The notes beneath the pieces are model-generated. The model made no database searches. It had not been told where the DNA came from and saw only the letters and a program-made list of their open reading frames with translations. Positions 24,251 to 33,678 of a stretch of 64,000 nucleotides of DNA are shown one piece after another. Position numbers and translations under genes: made by a program. The stretch is taken from assembly GCA_902779395.1 (NCBI GenBank), contig CACZBK010000002.1, positions 1-64,000 on the forward strand, given 5' to 3'. How positions within the stretch are numbered: the stretch's first letter is position 1; each line of letters starts with the position of its first letter. This stretch comes from an uncultured Lachnospiraceae bacterium (GTDB lineage Bacteria; Bacillota; Clostridia; Lachnospirales; Lachnospiraceae).

Positions 24251-25375
24251 CTATTGAGTGGAACTTCCTGCTGGAAGCCTACCGATCAATGCCTTTACTA
24301 TTCTTTCACTTGCCTGCCCATCACCGTATGGATTAACAGCGTGAGCCATCTTATCGTATTCATTCCTGTTATCTATAAGTACAACTGCTTCTCTATATAT
24401 ATCTTCTTCTTCAACTCCAACTACTTTTACTGTTCCGGCTTCTACAGCCTCTGGTCTTTCTGTTTCCGTCCTAAGTACTAATACCGGTTTCCCAAAATGC
24501 GGTGCCTCCTCCTGAATACCACCTGAATCGGTCATCACCATAAAGCATCTCGCCATCATATTATGCATATCCAGAACATCCAAAGGATCTATAAGCATAA
24601 CATTAGAAATATCAGATAAAATATCAAATACCGTATCCCTTACTGCCGGATTTAAATGCACAGGATAAATAAACTGAACATCTTTATACTTCTTCGCCAG
24701 TCTCTTAATTGCATTACAGATATTACATAAAGGCTGTCCCAAATTCTCGCGCCTGTGTGCTGTTACAAGTATTACTCTTTTATTTTCAAAATCTACATCT
24801 CTAACAGCTTTATTATGATATTCATAATTATCTTTTACAGTAGTCGCGAAAGAGTCGATCACAGTATTACCGGTGACATATATGCCCTCTAAAATCCCTT
24901 CATGCTTCAAATTAGATTCATTCAGCTTAGTCGGTGCAAAATAATATGTACTGATCCTGTCCGTAAGCAGACGGTTCATCTCCTCCGGAAAAGGAGAATA
25001 GATATCCCCTGTACGGAGACCTGCCTCAACATGCCCTACCGGGATCTGCTGATAAAAAGCAGCAAGAGCAGCTGCATAAGATGTAGTTGTATCACCATGT
25101 ACCAATACTATATCCGGGCACTCATCCTTTAGAACAGGTTCTATCTTCTCAAGGATTGAAGTAGTAATAGTAGTCAAAGTCTGCCTGTCTTTCATTATAT
25201 CCAGATTATAATCTTCCTTCACTCCAAAGGCGTGCATAACCTGTTCCAGCATCTCACGATGCTGACCCGTTAAACATACTATTGTTTCAACCTCTTTATG
25301 CTTTTTTAATTCCAGCACCAGCGGACACATCTTTATTGCTTCCGGTCGCGTACCAAAAACAAGTAATGCTCTCAT
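24251..25375 (-). CDS. wecB: UDP-GlcNAc 2-epimerase (non-hydrolysing)
   Basis: Converts UDP-GlcNAc to UDP-ManNAc in the cytoplasm, a precursor for surface glycans. Family marks: FGTRPEAIK at the N terminus, HGDTTTSYAAA, GHVEAGLRTGD, FPEEMNR and a late MTDSGGIQEEA. The ATG at 25375 gives the canonical MRALLVFGTRPEAIK start; a GTG two codons upstream is possible. The last ten residues (GRLPAGSSTQ) go beyond the usual GDGQASERIVKAL end and come from the repeat at 24254. Last gene of a minus-strand glycosyltransferase run. Confidence 0.95.
   Translation of the reverse strand: MRALLVFGTRPEAIKMCPLVLELKKHKEVETIVCLTGQHREMLEQVMHAFGVKEDYNLDIMKDRQTLTTITTSILEKIEPVLKDECPDIVLVHGDTTTSYAAALAAFYQQIPVGHVEAGLRTGDIYSPFPEEMNRLLTDRISTYYFAPTKLNESNLKHEGILEGIYVTGNTVIDSFATTVKDNYEYHNKAVRDVDFENKRVILVTAHRRENLGQPLCNICNAIKRLAKKYKDVQFIYPVHLNPAVRDTVFDILSDISNVMLIDPLDVLDMHNMMARCFMVMTDSGGIQEEAPHFGKPVLVLRTETERPEAVEAGTVKVVGVEEEDIYREAVVLIDNRNEYDKMAHAVNPYGDGQASERIVKALIGRLPAGSSTQ
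24254..24277 (+). repeat. TTGAGTGGAACT repeat, copy C
   Basis: Shares TTGAGTGGAACTT and the GGAAG end with copies at 70 and 227. It covers the last codons of wecB, read in antisense, so this sequence supplies the stop and final residues of that protein. Confidence 0.45.
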
Positions 25376-25533
25376 AATCACTTAGCCCCTATTCTCAATC
25401 ATATTAATTCTTGTTCTGACTATACAAATATACGGAAAACATAAAATCTACACTCCCACGTTGATCCAAGCACCTTAAAATGGTATCTACCAAAAGGTAC
25501 ATATGGGATACATCTTAAAATATATAAGGGTAC

Positions 25534-27018
25534 TCACTGATTTATTAGTCCTATAAGCGAACGTGGTAATTTCAACAACGCATGTCCTACTCGATAATCG
25601 CGGCTCCCATAAAACGTATTATCATAACCTCTTATAAGCTTTTCAAATAGAATAGGGAGGATGCTTCGTTCCGCATCAGACAACTTATCTGCTGCATAAT
25701 AACAAGGATCTTCTACTGGCACACTACCCTCACAGCTTATACTTATTATCTGTTCCCAAGTCTTTTTTAAATCATACTCACAAAGATTTCTGAAACTTCT
25801 CAATGCCTCTTCCCCTAAACGATTGCTTAATTCTTCATCCTTCAAAATACTACAAAGGTTATTTGCCATAATAGTAATATTCCCAATCGGAGCAGTCATT
25901 ACCCCTAACTTATCACTGGTCAATGACAAAAACGGCATCTCATACATAACCAAAGGCAGTCCATAAGCCTTGGACTCCAACACAATCATGGGATACCCCT
26001 CCATTTTTGATGTAAACAAAACACATGTTGCACTTCGATAAAAGCTTTCCACCTCAGAAACACGTTGTATCCCATGAAAAAAAACAGAATCCTTTAACCC
26101 ATTATTATTTATATAGTTCTTCATCTCTTCAATTATGGCGGTGTTTCCTGTTCCTACTATATCCAACACCGCTTCATGACATTTTCCATGTACTAATCTA
26201 AAAATTTTCAATGCGTCCATAGGATACTTTTCTTCAGATATCCTTCCGATCCATAATACGTGAAAAGACCTATTGCTTGTCCTTATAACATTCTTTTTCA
26301 AGCTCTCGGGGACAGGATTTTCCACCAGATAGGAGTCACACCCACTCAATTGATAAAATCTGGCATTTGTCTCCGAAAGTGCCAGAACAAGATCACATAG
26401 CTTAAATGCTTCGCTCTGAAACAATGCTGCTTTACCTGTATCATAATTCCAAGAAAAATGCCCATGACAGTATAGAACATAAGGAATCTTCAATTTCTTC
26501 ATTAACATACATTCCCATATAAAACCACGGTTTATCCAGTCATTGTTAACAAATAAGCCTACATCTTCCTCTATGCATACCTTTTCCAGCATTTCCAGAC
26601 GCGACACACCATAATCACCGGGAACAACAATCCTTTTTACTGATTTGGGATATGGATAATCCCATTCATTTTCTCCTTCTACAGAAAAAAAGACTACTTT
26701 GTATCCCATTCCTACCCATAATTTCAGCAATTCCGCATTAACACGTTCTACGCCTCCATCATAGGCTTTACGCGAATAACAAGCAATTGTCAATGGTTCC
26801 CTTCTCTCTTTTTCATTTAAGGAATACCTCTTAAAAAATGAAACCGCCTTTTCATAAGACCACACTTCGGATAAAACTCCAAAAATCTTCGCAAATCCAT
26901 ATTTTTTCCAAAGTGTGTTCATCCCAACCAATGTATCATCAAACACTTCATCTGTCATGATATCAGTCTTGGAAAAAGGTAACTCCGCACACAGTTGTTT
27001 TATATGCTTTTCTGTCAT
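25534..27018 (-). CDS. GT4-type glycosyltransferase
   Basis: A 494-residue GT-B enzyme. Rossmann-type acceptor domain in the first half (YDGGVERVNAELLKLW) and a Glycos_transf_1 domain with LWIGRISEEKYPMDALKIF and the EX7E-like stretch SKMEGYPMIVLESKAYGLPLV. Adds a sugar from a nucleotide donor to a lipid-linked glycan, retaining mechanism. About 80 residues precede the usual start of the fold. It lies 12 bases after the upstream GT2 gene. Confidence 0.9.
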   Translation of the reverse strand: MTEKHIKQLCAELPFSKTDIMTDEVFDDTLVGMNTLWKKYGFAKIFGVLSEVWSYEKAVSFFKRYSLNEKERREPLTIACYSRKAYDGGVERVNAELLKLWVGMGYKVVFFSVEGENEWDYPYPKSVKRIVVPGDYGVSRLEMLEKVCIEEDVGLFVNNDWINRGFIWECMLMKKLKIPYVLYCHGHFSWNYDTGKAALFQSEAFKLCDLVLALSETNARFYQLSGCDSYLVENPVPESLKKNVIRTSNRSFHVLWIGRISEEKYPMDALKIFRLVHGKCHEAVLDIVGTGNTAIIEEMKNYINNNGLKDSVFFHGIQRVSEVESFYRSATCVLFTSKMEGYPMIVLESKAYGLPLVMYEMPFLSLTSDKLGVMTAPIGNITIMANNLCSILKDEELSNRLGEEALRSFRNLCEYDLKKTWEQIISISCEGSVPVEDPCYYAADKLSDAERSILPILFEKLIRGYDNTFYGSRDYRVGHALLKLPRSLIGLINQ

Positions 27019-27030
27019 CGCTATATCAAA

Positions 27031-28104
27031 TTATTCCTTCCGAATAGTATTCTTTATCGCTCTCTTAATCACATGAAGCCTCCACTTTAGTTCAAATACA
27101 AACCATTTCTGAGTTGCTACCAATTCAATCTGTTCCTTCAATCTTTTCGGTATTTTCAAATTTCCAATATAATCCTCTACTCCATCAAATGCTTCCGACT
27201 CTTCCACGAGTTGTTTGATCATTCTGCATCTTTTATGAATTTCAGAAAACATAACACTATCTGTTAATTTACATATTGCATTTTCCAAAAGACTGATTCT
27301 ATATAATTCTAATTGTTCCATTACTTCTCTTTTATTAGTAGCAGAATAAAACGGTTTGAGATACTTATATAGCATTCCGGCATCCGAAAACAACCCCATG
27401 TCGGGTTTTCTGGACATGGACCCTAACACCTCGCGATAATAATACCCTGTAATACTATTATCAACAATAACCTTTTCAGACGACAGAATGTAAGGAAATG
27501 AAAATGCAGAATCCTCACCGACACGTATCTTCTCAGGAACCGTCATCGCATTTCTTATTAAATTCTTTCGTTTATAAACTTTAGACCATGTTGATGGGAA
27601 AATAGAATAATCATAATAACATGCATCTTTACAATTTGTATTGTTTTTTAAATAATCTAATCTTTCCCCTTCATAGATTCCCGAATCCATAGATTGAACA
27701 TAAACACTACTATCTTCTTCTGATCTATAACGTGTAAATCCTACCGCAACTAAATCCGGTCTCTCTTTTATAACCCAATTCATTATTTCTTTGTAATAAT
27801 CTTTAGCAACAAAATCATCTCCATCCACAAATGTAACGTAGTCTGCAGTAGCCGCCTTTATTCCAGACTTACGCGCAGCTACCAGTCCAGCATTTTCTTT
27901 ATGTATCACTTTTATTCTGGAATCTTTTTGTGCAAATAAATCACAGATTTCTCCTTCCTTCCCCTTTGATCCATCATCAACAAGTATAATTTCCAAATTA
28001 CTATATGTTTGTATCAAGAGACTCGTGATACACTGTTCTATATATTGTTCAACTCCATAAACGGGAACTATTACCGACAAAATGGGAGTGTTATTATCAT
28101 TCAT
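27031..28104 (-). CDS. GT2 glycosyltransferase
   Basis: A 357-residue GT-A inverting enzyme: SVIVPVYGVEQYIEQCITSL at the N terminus, ILVDDGSKG for the nucleotide, and VDGDDF as the metal-binding DxD. The C-terminal 150 residues are helical and typical of EpsJ/CpsI-like enzymes. One of three consecutive GT2 genes. Confidence 0.92.
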   Translation of the reverse strand: MNDNNTPILSVIVPVYGVEQYIEQCITSLLIQTYSNLEIILVDDGSKGKEGEICDLFAQKDSRIKVIHKENAGLVAARKSGIKAATADYVTFVDGDDFVAKDYYKEIMNWVIKERPDLVAVGFTRYRSEEDSSVYVQSMDSGIYEGERLDYLKNNTNCKDACYYDYSIFPSTWSKVYKRKNLIRNAMTVPEKIRVGEDSAFSFPYILSSEKVIVDNSITGYYYREVLGSMSRKPDMGLFSDAGMLYKYLKPFYSATNKREVMEQLELYRISLLENAICKLTDSVMFSEIHKRCRMIKQLVEESEAFDGVEDYIGNLKIPKRLKEQIELVATQKWFVFELKWRLHVIKRAIKNTIRKE

Positions 28105-28191
28105 ATCATATCTTTCTTGCGATTTACGCCAGTAAATTCATAATAATCCAATAAATCCTTATTGTAATAATTTATTCTTAACATCACTTTT

Positions 28192-29154
28192 TTATTTCTG
28201 TATAAATTCATATAGTTTAGGCGAAATAGCCAGTAAAATGGCGGCTATTTTCTTTAATGGAGCTCTTAATACTAAGGCTATTCTTATACATCCTTTTCTA
28301 TACTCTTTATATAGCTTTTCTATTCTAATAGCATATGGTCTATATTGTTCGATTTTTATATTTTGCAACACATTAGACAATGCAAAAGCATACCTATCAA
28401 ATGTTCGATCTACATATTCATTTTCGCATTTGCTAACATATTTCAAGCGCCCATATAAAGCTTCTATAGCATCCGGATGTATAATGCCATTATTTTTTCG
28501 CATAATACTATCTTTTCTCACTCGATAAAAATATAACGGTTTAGAAAGCATCACTACCTTTCTTACTTCTGACCATAAATGGTGTGCAACATATTCATCT
28601 TCATGTATTTTGCCTACAGGATAATGTAAAACCCCTCTAAGTTTTGATAAACGATATAGCTTATTCCAGGCTGTAATCATCTGAATTCTGTTACTATAAC
28701 TATTATAGAAGTATTCCTTTATTCTTTTCCCTTCTATAATACCTTCAACCATACCATCTTCTATTTCTAATAGTTTTCCCTCTTCATCAATCTTGCAAAC
28801 ACCGCCGACCACCATGTCTGCATCATATTTATCCGCATAATAAAGCATACCCTCTATAGTTCTTTTTTCAATAAAATCATCACTATCCAGTAAATATATG
28901 TATTCACCGTTACAACGTTCTATCCCATAATTACGAGCATCGGATAATCCACCGTTTTTTTTATGATATACAGTTATCCTTTTATCTTTTAGTGCATATT
29001 CATCACATATCTCCCCACTTCTGTCAGTTGATCCATCATCAACAAGGATTATCTCCAAATTACCATATCCCTGATTTAATACAGAATCAATACATTCATG
29101 AATATAATTCTCGACATTGTATACTGGTATTATTATGGAAACCAAAACCATATT
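28192..29154 (-). CDS. GT2 glycosyltransferase
   Basis: A 320-residue GT2 enzyme with VSIIIPVYNVENYIHECIDS, ILVDDGSTDRSG and the DxD motif LLDSDDF. The second or third of three methionines at the start is likely used. About 60-90 bases of AT-rich spacer separate it from each neighbouring gene, with no hairpin seen. Confidence 0.92.
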   Translation of the reverse strand, partial: NMVLVSIIIPVYNVENYIHECIDSVLNQGYGNLEIILVDDGSTDRSGEICDEYALKDKRITVYHKKNGGLSDARNYGIERCNGEYIYLLDSDDFIEKRTIEGMLYYADKYDADMVVGGVCKIDEEGKLLEIEDGMVEGIIEGKRIKEYFYNSYSNRIQMITAWNKLYRLSKLRGVLHYPVGKIHEDEYVAHHLWSEVRKVVMLSKPLYFYRVRKDSIMRKNNGIIHPDAIEALYGRLKYVSKCENEYVDRTFDRYAFALSNVLQNIKIEQYRPYAIRIEKLYKEYRKGCIRIALVLRAPLKKIAAILLAISPKLYEFIQK

Positions 29155-29220
29155 CATCACTCTATTTATTCCCCATTACTAATACTTTTCGGATTAACGA
29201 TCTATGCGCTATTATTATAA

Positions 29221-30183
29221 TCAGTGAGCTTTAATGATCATACGTATTTTTCTACGCATATACCATAATATCATTTTTAAGATATTTTTATAACTATCCG
29301 AATTATAATATTTTGGAAATATAACCAGATAATACAACAAACATCTATCTATTACCTTTATTAAACTGCGTTCCCTAATCCCGGTCGGTCTGAAACCTTC
29401 AAGGTTTTCCAAGGCGAGCCTTGCACATGAATACATAACTTCTCTTTTTGTTCTATTTGTTATAGCGCACTCTTTCAGGATCTTATTTAATGCAAATAAA
29501 TACTTTAATCTGCCACGATCATCAAACAAAGCATCTATATCATTCGTCGCTCCATTTTTGTTTATTATATAATTATATAAACATTCATTATTATAATAAT
29601 ACTTTCCATATTTATCAGCATCTAGGACCTGCATATTGAAAAAAGTATCCTCACAATGCGTTAAGTCTTTACAAAATCGTATATTTTCAATTTCTTTTCT
29701 TTTATATAATCTATTCCATACACTCCCCATTATCCTTTGATCATTCAAAGTTCTTCTCTGCAATTCATCTTTATCAATGAATCCTTTCTTCATCAACCTA
29801 CGTTCATTTCTTTTCTCTCCATCTATAACGTAAAATCCATTAATTACTATATCCGGTTCAAATTCTTTGATTATATCCACCATTCGTGATACTAAATTAT
29901 TTTCCATAATATCATCAGCATCACAAAAACCTATATAATCGCCTTTGCATTTATCCAAGCCTATATTTCGTGCGTTAGATACCCCTTTTTCCGTAGTACG
30001 AAACAAATGTACACAATTATAACGCTGAGCTAAACAAACACATTTATCATATGAATCATCTATCGAACCATTTTCAATAAGCAATATCTCTAAATTACCA
30101 TTACTCTGTGCTGCTATACTACCTACACACCTATCAATGGTCTCAGATGCATTATGTACCGGTATAATAATACTAAAAAGCAT
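29221..30183 (-). CDS. GT2 glycosyltransferase
   Basis: A 320-residue GT2 enzyme: FSIIIPVHNASETIDRCVGS, ILLIENGSIDDS (Glu replaces the first Asp of the usual VDDGS) and DxD as FCDADD. First gene of the run that ends with wecB. On the minus strand TTGCTT, 17 bases, GATAAT lie near 30235-30275 as a possible promoter, and AAGGAG lies before the ATG. Confidence 0.9.
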   Translation of the reverse strand: MLFSIIIPVHNASETIDRCVGSIAAQSNGNLEILLIENGSIDDSYDKCVCLAQRYNCVHLFRTTEKGVSNARNIGLDKCKGDYIGFCDADDIMENNLVSRMVDIIKEFEPDIVINGFYVIDGEKRNERRLMKKGFIDKDELQRRTLNDQRIMGSVWNRLYKRKEIENIRFCKDLTHCEDTFFNMQVLDADKYGKYYYNNECLYNYIINKNGATNDIDALFDDRGRLKYLFALNKILKECAITNRTKREVMYSCARLALENLEGFRPTGIRERSLIKVIDRCLLYYLVIFPKYYNSDSYKNILKMILWYMRRKIRMIIKAH

Positions 30184-30405
30184 TTTCCCTATGCTCCTTA
30201 TGATAATCTATAGTACCAAAGCGATTATTAAAACATCATTATCCTATAATAGACCATGAAAAGCAAGAATATGTTCAAGAACCCCTCCCACTACCTCAGC
30301 CTCCCAAAAATCCATTCGAATTTTAGCTATAATGATTGCATTCTGACAGAATATTTGTTAAAATAATTTGTTATATATGTAAAACGACACTAATTGGGAG
30401 TTATC
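30184..30405. promoter_or_regulatory. Divergent promoter region of two glycan operons
   Basis: A 220-base AT-rich gap between oppositely directed operons. On the plus strand TGTTAAAAT near 30355-30363 is an extended -10, with no good -35. On the minus strand TTGCTT-N17-GATAAT is visible. No operator or riboswitch recognised. Confidence 0.45.
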
Positions 30406-31275
30406 ATGTCTCAACCTCAAAACTTTAAGACAATTATTACATCAGACCATAAACTATTTGATCTACATCTGAAAGAAACCTTTCAGTATCGCGATCTGAT
30501 CTTTTTGTTTGTTAAGAGAGATTTTGTCGCTTTATACAAACAAACAATACTCGGTCCTGCCTGGGCAGTCATACAGCCATTACTGACTACAGTAGTCTTT
30601 ACCATCATTTTCGGTAATCTGGCAAACTTAACCACAGCAGATATAGAAGGCAATTTATTTTTGCCAAGTTTCCTGTTTTATATGTCAGGTAATATCTGTT
30701 GGGCGTATTTCTCGACAACACTTCAGGGAACATCCAATACATTCCTTGCAAACAGCGCCACTATGGGTAAGGTATACTACCCCAGATTAGTATCCCCGAT
30801 TGCCACCGCTTTATCGAAATTGATCGCTTTTTTTATCCAATTCGTCATGTTTCTATGTTTCTGGCTGTATTATATTCTTCGTGGTGATACAGGCATCAGT
30901 ATAACACCGATGCTTCTTCTGGTTCCGCTATGCATCCTTCAGATGATAATCCTGTCCGTTGGATGCGGAATCATTATATCGTCAGTAACGACCAAATACC
31001 GTGATCTAGCTATGTTAGTTGGTTTCGGCTTGCAGCTCTGGCAATATGGATCTCCGATCGCTTACGGATTACAACTTGTCCCGGATAAATGGATGAGTTT
31101 CTATATGCTCAATCCAATCTCTCCTATTATTACAACTTTCCGTTATGCCATGTTCGGATTCGGCTACTTTGATCTTAGTTATTATATATATGGATGGGGC
31201 GTTAGCCTTGCACTTTTTTTAATCGGTCTGATTATATTCAGCCGCATTGAACGTACGTTCATGGATACTATATAA
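30406..31275 (+). CDS. wzm: ABC-2 polysaccharide exporter permease (Wzm-like)
   Basis: A 289-residue membrane protein with six membrane helices. Hallmarks of Wzm/TagG permeases: YRDLIFLFVKRDFVALYKQTILGP WAVIQPL region and the late LNPISPIITTFRYAMFG block. It exports a lipid-linked polysaccharide with the ATPase encoded next. The GGGAG site five bases before the ATG at 30406 decides the start over a TTG at 30394. First gene of a plus-strand operon. Confidence 0.92.
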   Translation: MSQPQNFKTIITSDHKLFDLHLKETFQYRDLIFLFVKRDFVALYKQTILGPAWAVIQPLLTTVVFTIIFGNLANLTTADIEGNLFLPSFLFYMSGNICWAYFSTTLQGTSNTFLANSATMGKVYYPRLVSPIATALSKLIAFFIQFVMFLCFWLYYILRGDTGISITPMLLLVPLCILQMIILSVGCGIIISSVTTKYRDLAMLVGFGLQLWQYGSPIAYGLQLVPDKWMSFYMLNPISPIITTFRYAMFGFGYFDLSYYIYGWGVSLALFLIGLIIFSRIERTFMDTI

Positions 31276-31285
31276 AGGCTAGTTA

Positions 31286-32578
31286 ATGCGTATGGAAGAA
31301 ATAATGCTTAAAATTGACAATGTATCAAAAAAGTATGTACTGGGTCAACTCGGCGGAACTACTCTGAGAGATGAACTTCAACGTTTCAGCGCCAAAATTC
31401 ATGGACGCGAAGATCCTACAAAAACGATCGGAACACGTGATTATAACAAAGGCGAAACATTTATGGCCTTAAACGGTATATCTTTTGAAGTAAAAAAAGG
31501 AGAACGTATCGGTATCATCGGCCATAATGGTGCAGGAAAATCCACTCTATTGAAGCTTATTTCCCGCGTAACTGCACCCACAGGTGGAACCATTTGTCTT
31601 AATGGTCGTGTTGCATCCATGCTTGAGGTAGGTACCGGCTTCCATGGAGAATTGACGGGACGCGAAAACATTTATATGAATGGCGCTATTCTCGGTATGA
31701 CAAAAAAAGAGATTGATGCTAAAATAGAGGACATTATTGAGTTTTCTGAGTGCCGACAATTTATTGACACTCCTGTTAAACGTTATTCAAGCGGAATGTA
31801 TGTAAAGTTAGCTTTTTCTGTTGCTGCACATTTAGACTCCGAAATTATGATAATGGATGAGGTGCTTGCAGTTGGTGATATGGCATTCCAAAAAAAATGT
31901 CTTGAAAAGATGAGTGATGTATCCAAAAAAGAAGGTCGTACTATTCTTTACGTCTCTCATAACATGAACACTATTCGACAACTGTGCGATCGCGTTATCG
32001 TATTAGACCACGGCATTGTTGCATTTGACGGCAATATTGAAGAAGGTATAGATATATATATGGGTATTCAAGCTGGTGAAGCACTATCTGTCGAATATAA
32101 TTTACAAACAATTCCAAGACTCTATCAGTTTGGAGAGCATCTTTTGATTACACGGTTTCGCTTTCTAAATAAACAGGAACCAGTTTATTATTCTGAAGAA
32201 CCAATTATTATCGCCCTAAACCTCACCTCAAAAATCAATCTAGAAAAGGTCAACGTTGTTATAACTATAAAAGATTCCAGTTATAATAAAATTGGAATGA
32301 CCCTTTCAGATGACTTTTCAATCTACCAGGGCAAAAACCAAATGCTCACATTAAAGCTTATTCTTGACACTTTATCACCCGGGATGTATTGCTTGGGAAT
32401 ATCTATTATTAGCATATATGATAACAAAGAACATTACGCATATGATGACCCAGGAACCAAAATCTTGTTTGAAATCAAAGATAAGAATTATCCAGATATT
32501 ATTTGGCATAAAGAATATTGGGGAAATGTACGGTTTCCTAATATGCAATTTGTAAATTCGGAGCTTCTTTATCCATGA
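31286..32578 (+). CDS. wzt: ABC polysaccharide exporter ATPase with Wzt C-terminal domain
   Basis: A 430-residue protein. Nucleotide-binding domain: Walker A GHNGAGKST near residue 80, signature YSSGMYVKL, Walker B IMIMDEVLAVGD. Residues about 265-430 form an extra beta-rich domain (Wzt_C), which in known systems binds the modified non-reducing end of the polymer and couples it to export. The stop overlaps the next start (ATGA). Pyruvyl transferase next door could supply such an end group. Confidence 0.92.
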   Translation: MRMEEIMLKIDNVSKKYVLGQLGGTTLRDELQRFSAKIHGREDPTKTIGTRDYNKGETFMALNGISFEVKKGERIGIIGHNGAGKSTLLKLISRVTAPTGGTICLNGRVASMLEVGTGFHGELTGRENIYMNGAILGMTKKEIDAKIEDIIEFSECRQFIDTPVKRYSSGMYVKLAFSVAAHLDSEIMIMDEVLAVGDMAFQKKCLEKMSDVSKKEGRTILYVSHNMNTIRQLCDRVIVLDHGIVAFDGNIEEGIDIYMGIQAGEALSVEYNLQTIPRLYQFGEHLLITRFRFLNKQEPVYYSEEPIIIALNLTSKINLEKVNVVITIKDSSYNKIGMTLSDDFSIYQGKNQMLTLKLILDTLSPGMYCLGISIISIYDNKEHYAYDDPGTKILFEIKDKNYPDIIWHKEYWGNVRFPNMQFVNSELLYP

Positions 32579-33678
32579 AAATAGGTTTATTAACATTTCA
32601 CTATGCCCACAATTATGGTGCTGTCTTACAGGCATATGCACTTAAAACCTTTCTATCCAACAACGGACATGAAGTTGTATTCATTAATTACAGAAATAAA
32701 AAAATCGCCTCCGTTTATAATAAAAAGCTACCCTGTAAGTACTCCTTTTTGGATTTTATTCATATTCGTAAAATTCCTAAAATGATTCGTGAAAATCTTG
32801 ATACTATATATAGTCGATCTGATTGGTATAAACAATGGACAGCTTTTGAATCCTTTATCAGTCGTTACTTGATCAATGAAGTAGAATTACATGATATTAG
32901 TCAACTTTCAAATTTATATGATGTAATCATCGCAGGTAGCGATCAAATCTGGAATTCCGATTTAACAGGAGGATTAGACCCTATTTATTTTTTGGATTTT
33001 GATACAAATGCAAAAAAAATCTTTTATGGAGCCAGCAATGGAAGCAGTATAATCCCACCACAGCATAAAGAGTATTATAAAAAAGTTCTGACAAATGCAT
33101 TTAAAGTTTCTACAAGGGAAAGCTCCTTGGCTAATAACATAATAAACTCTCTGGATATTAATGCAATTGGAGTAGTTGATCCTACAATCCTTTTACAAAG
33201 AAGTGATTATAAAAGGCTCATCTCTAATACAGAGTGTTCGGAAAGCTATATTTTTACATACTTTATTACAGAAGACCCTGTTTTGATGGATGTTTCAGAA
33301 TTCCTATCCAGAGTATTAAAAATAGAAGTGATAGAATTGCATTTTTATAAGAGACGTGATTTAAAAAAACACAATCAGTTTGCAGATATGGGGCCTGAGG
33401 AGTTTTTGTGGTATATCAAACATGCTAGACTTGTACTAACAAATTCTTTTCATGGTACAGTTTTTTCATTGCTATTTCACAAAAATTTTTACAGCGTATA
33501 TAAAACAGACGCACGTAAAGACGAATTATTAAAAGCAACCGGCTGTATGCGTAGACATATTACCAAGATTTCCGATATTGATTTGAATGATTATATAGAC
33601 TATTCTCAGGTAGATTCTATGTTAGATGCTTTAAGAACACCTTCCAAAATGTTTTTATATCAATCGCTTGAGACATAA
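32575..33678 (+). CDS. Polysaccharide pyruvyl transferase family protein
   Basis: A 367-residue PS_pyruv_trans (PF04230) protein: GLLTFHYAHNYGAVLQAYAL at the start, IAGSDQIWN, and the late NSFHGTVFSLLF motif. The family makes pyruvate ketals on sugars using phosphoenolpyruvate, though many members in FrhB-linked operons are untested. Stop and next start share a base (TAATG), so it is coupled to the FrhB-like gene. Confidence 0.9.
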   Translation: MKIGLLTFHYAHNYGAVLQAYALKTFLSNNGHEVVFINYRNKKIASVYNKKLPCKYSFLDFIHIRKIPKMIRENLDTIYSRSDWYKQWTAFESFISRYLINEVELHDISQLSNLYDVIIAGSDQIWNSDLTGGLDPIYFLDFDTNAKKIFYGASNGSSIIPPQHKEYYKKVLTNAFKVSTRESSLANNIINSLDINAIGVVDPTILLQRSDYKRLISNTECSESYIFTYFITEDPVLMDVSEFLSRVLKIEVIELHFYKRRDLKKHNQFADMGPEEFLWYIKHARLVLTNSFHGTVFSLLFHKNFYSVYKTDARKDELLKATGCMRRHITKISDIDLNDYIDYSQVDSMLDALRTPSKMFLYQSLET

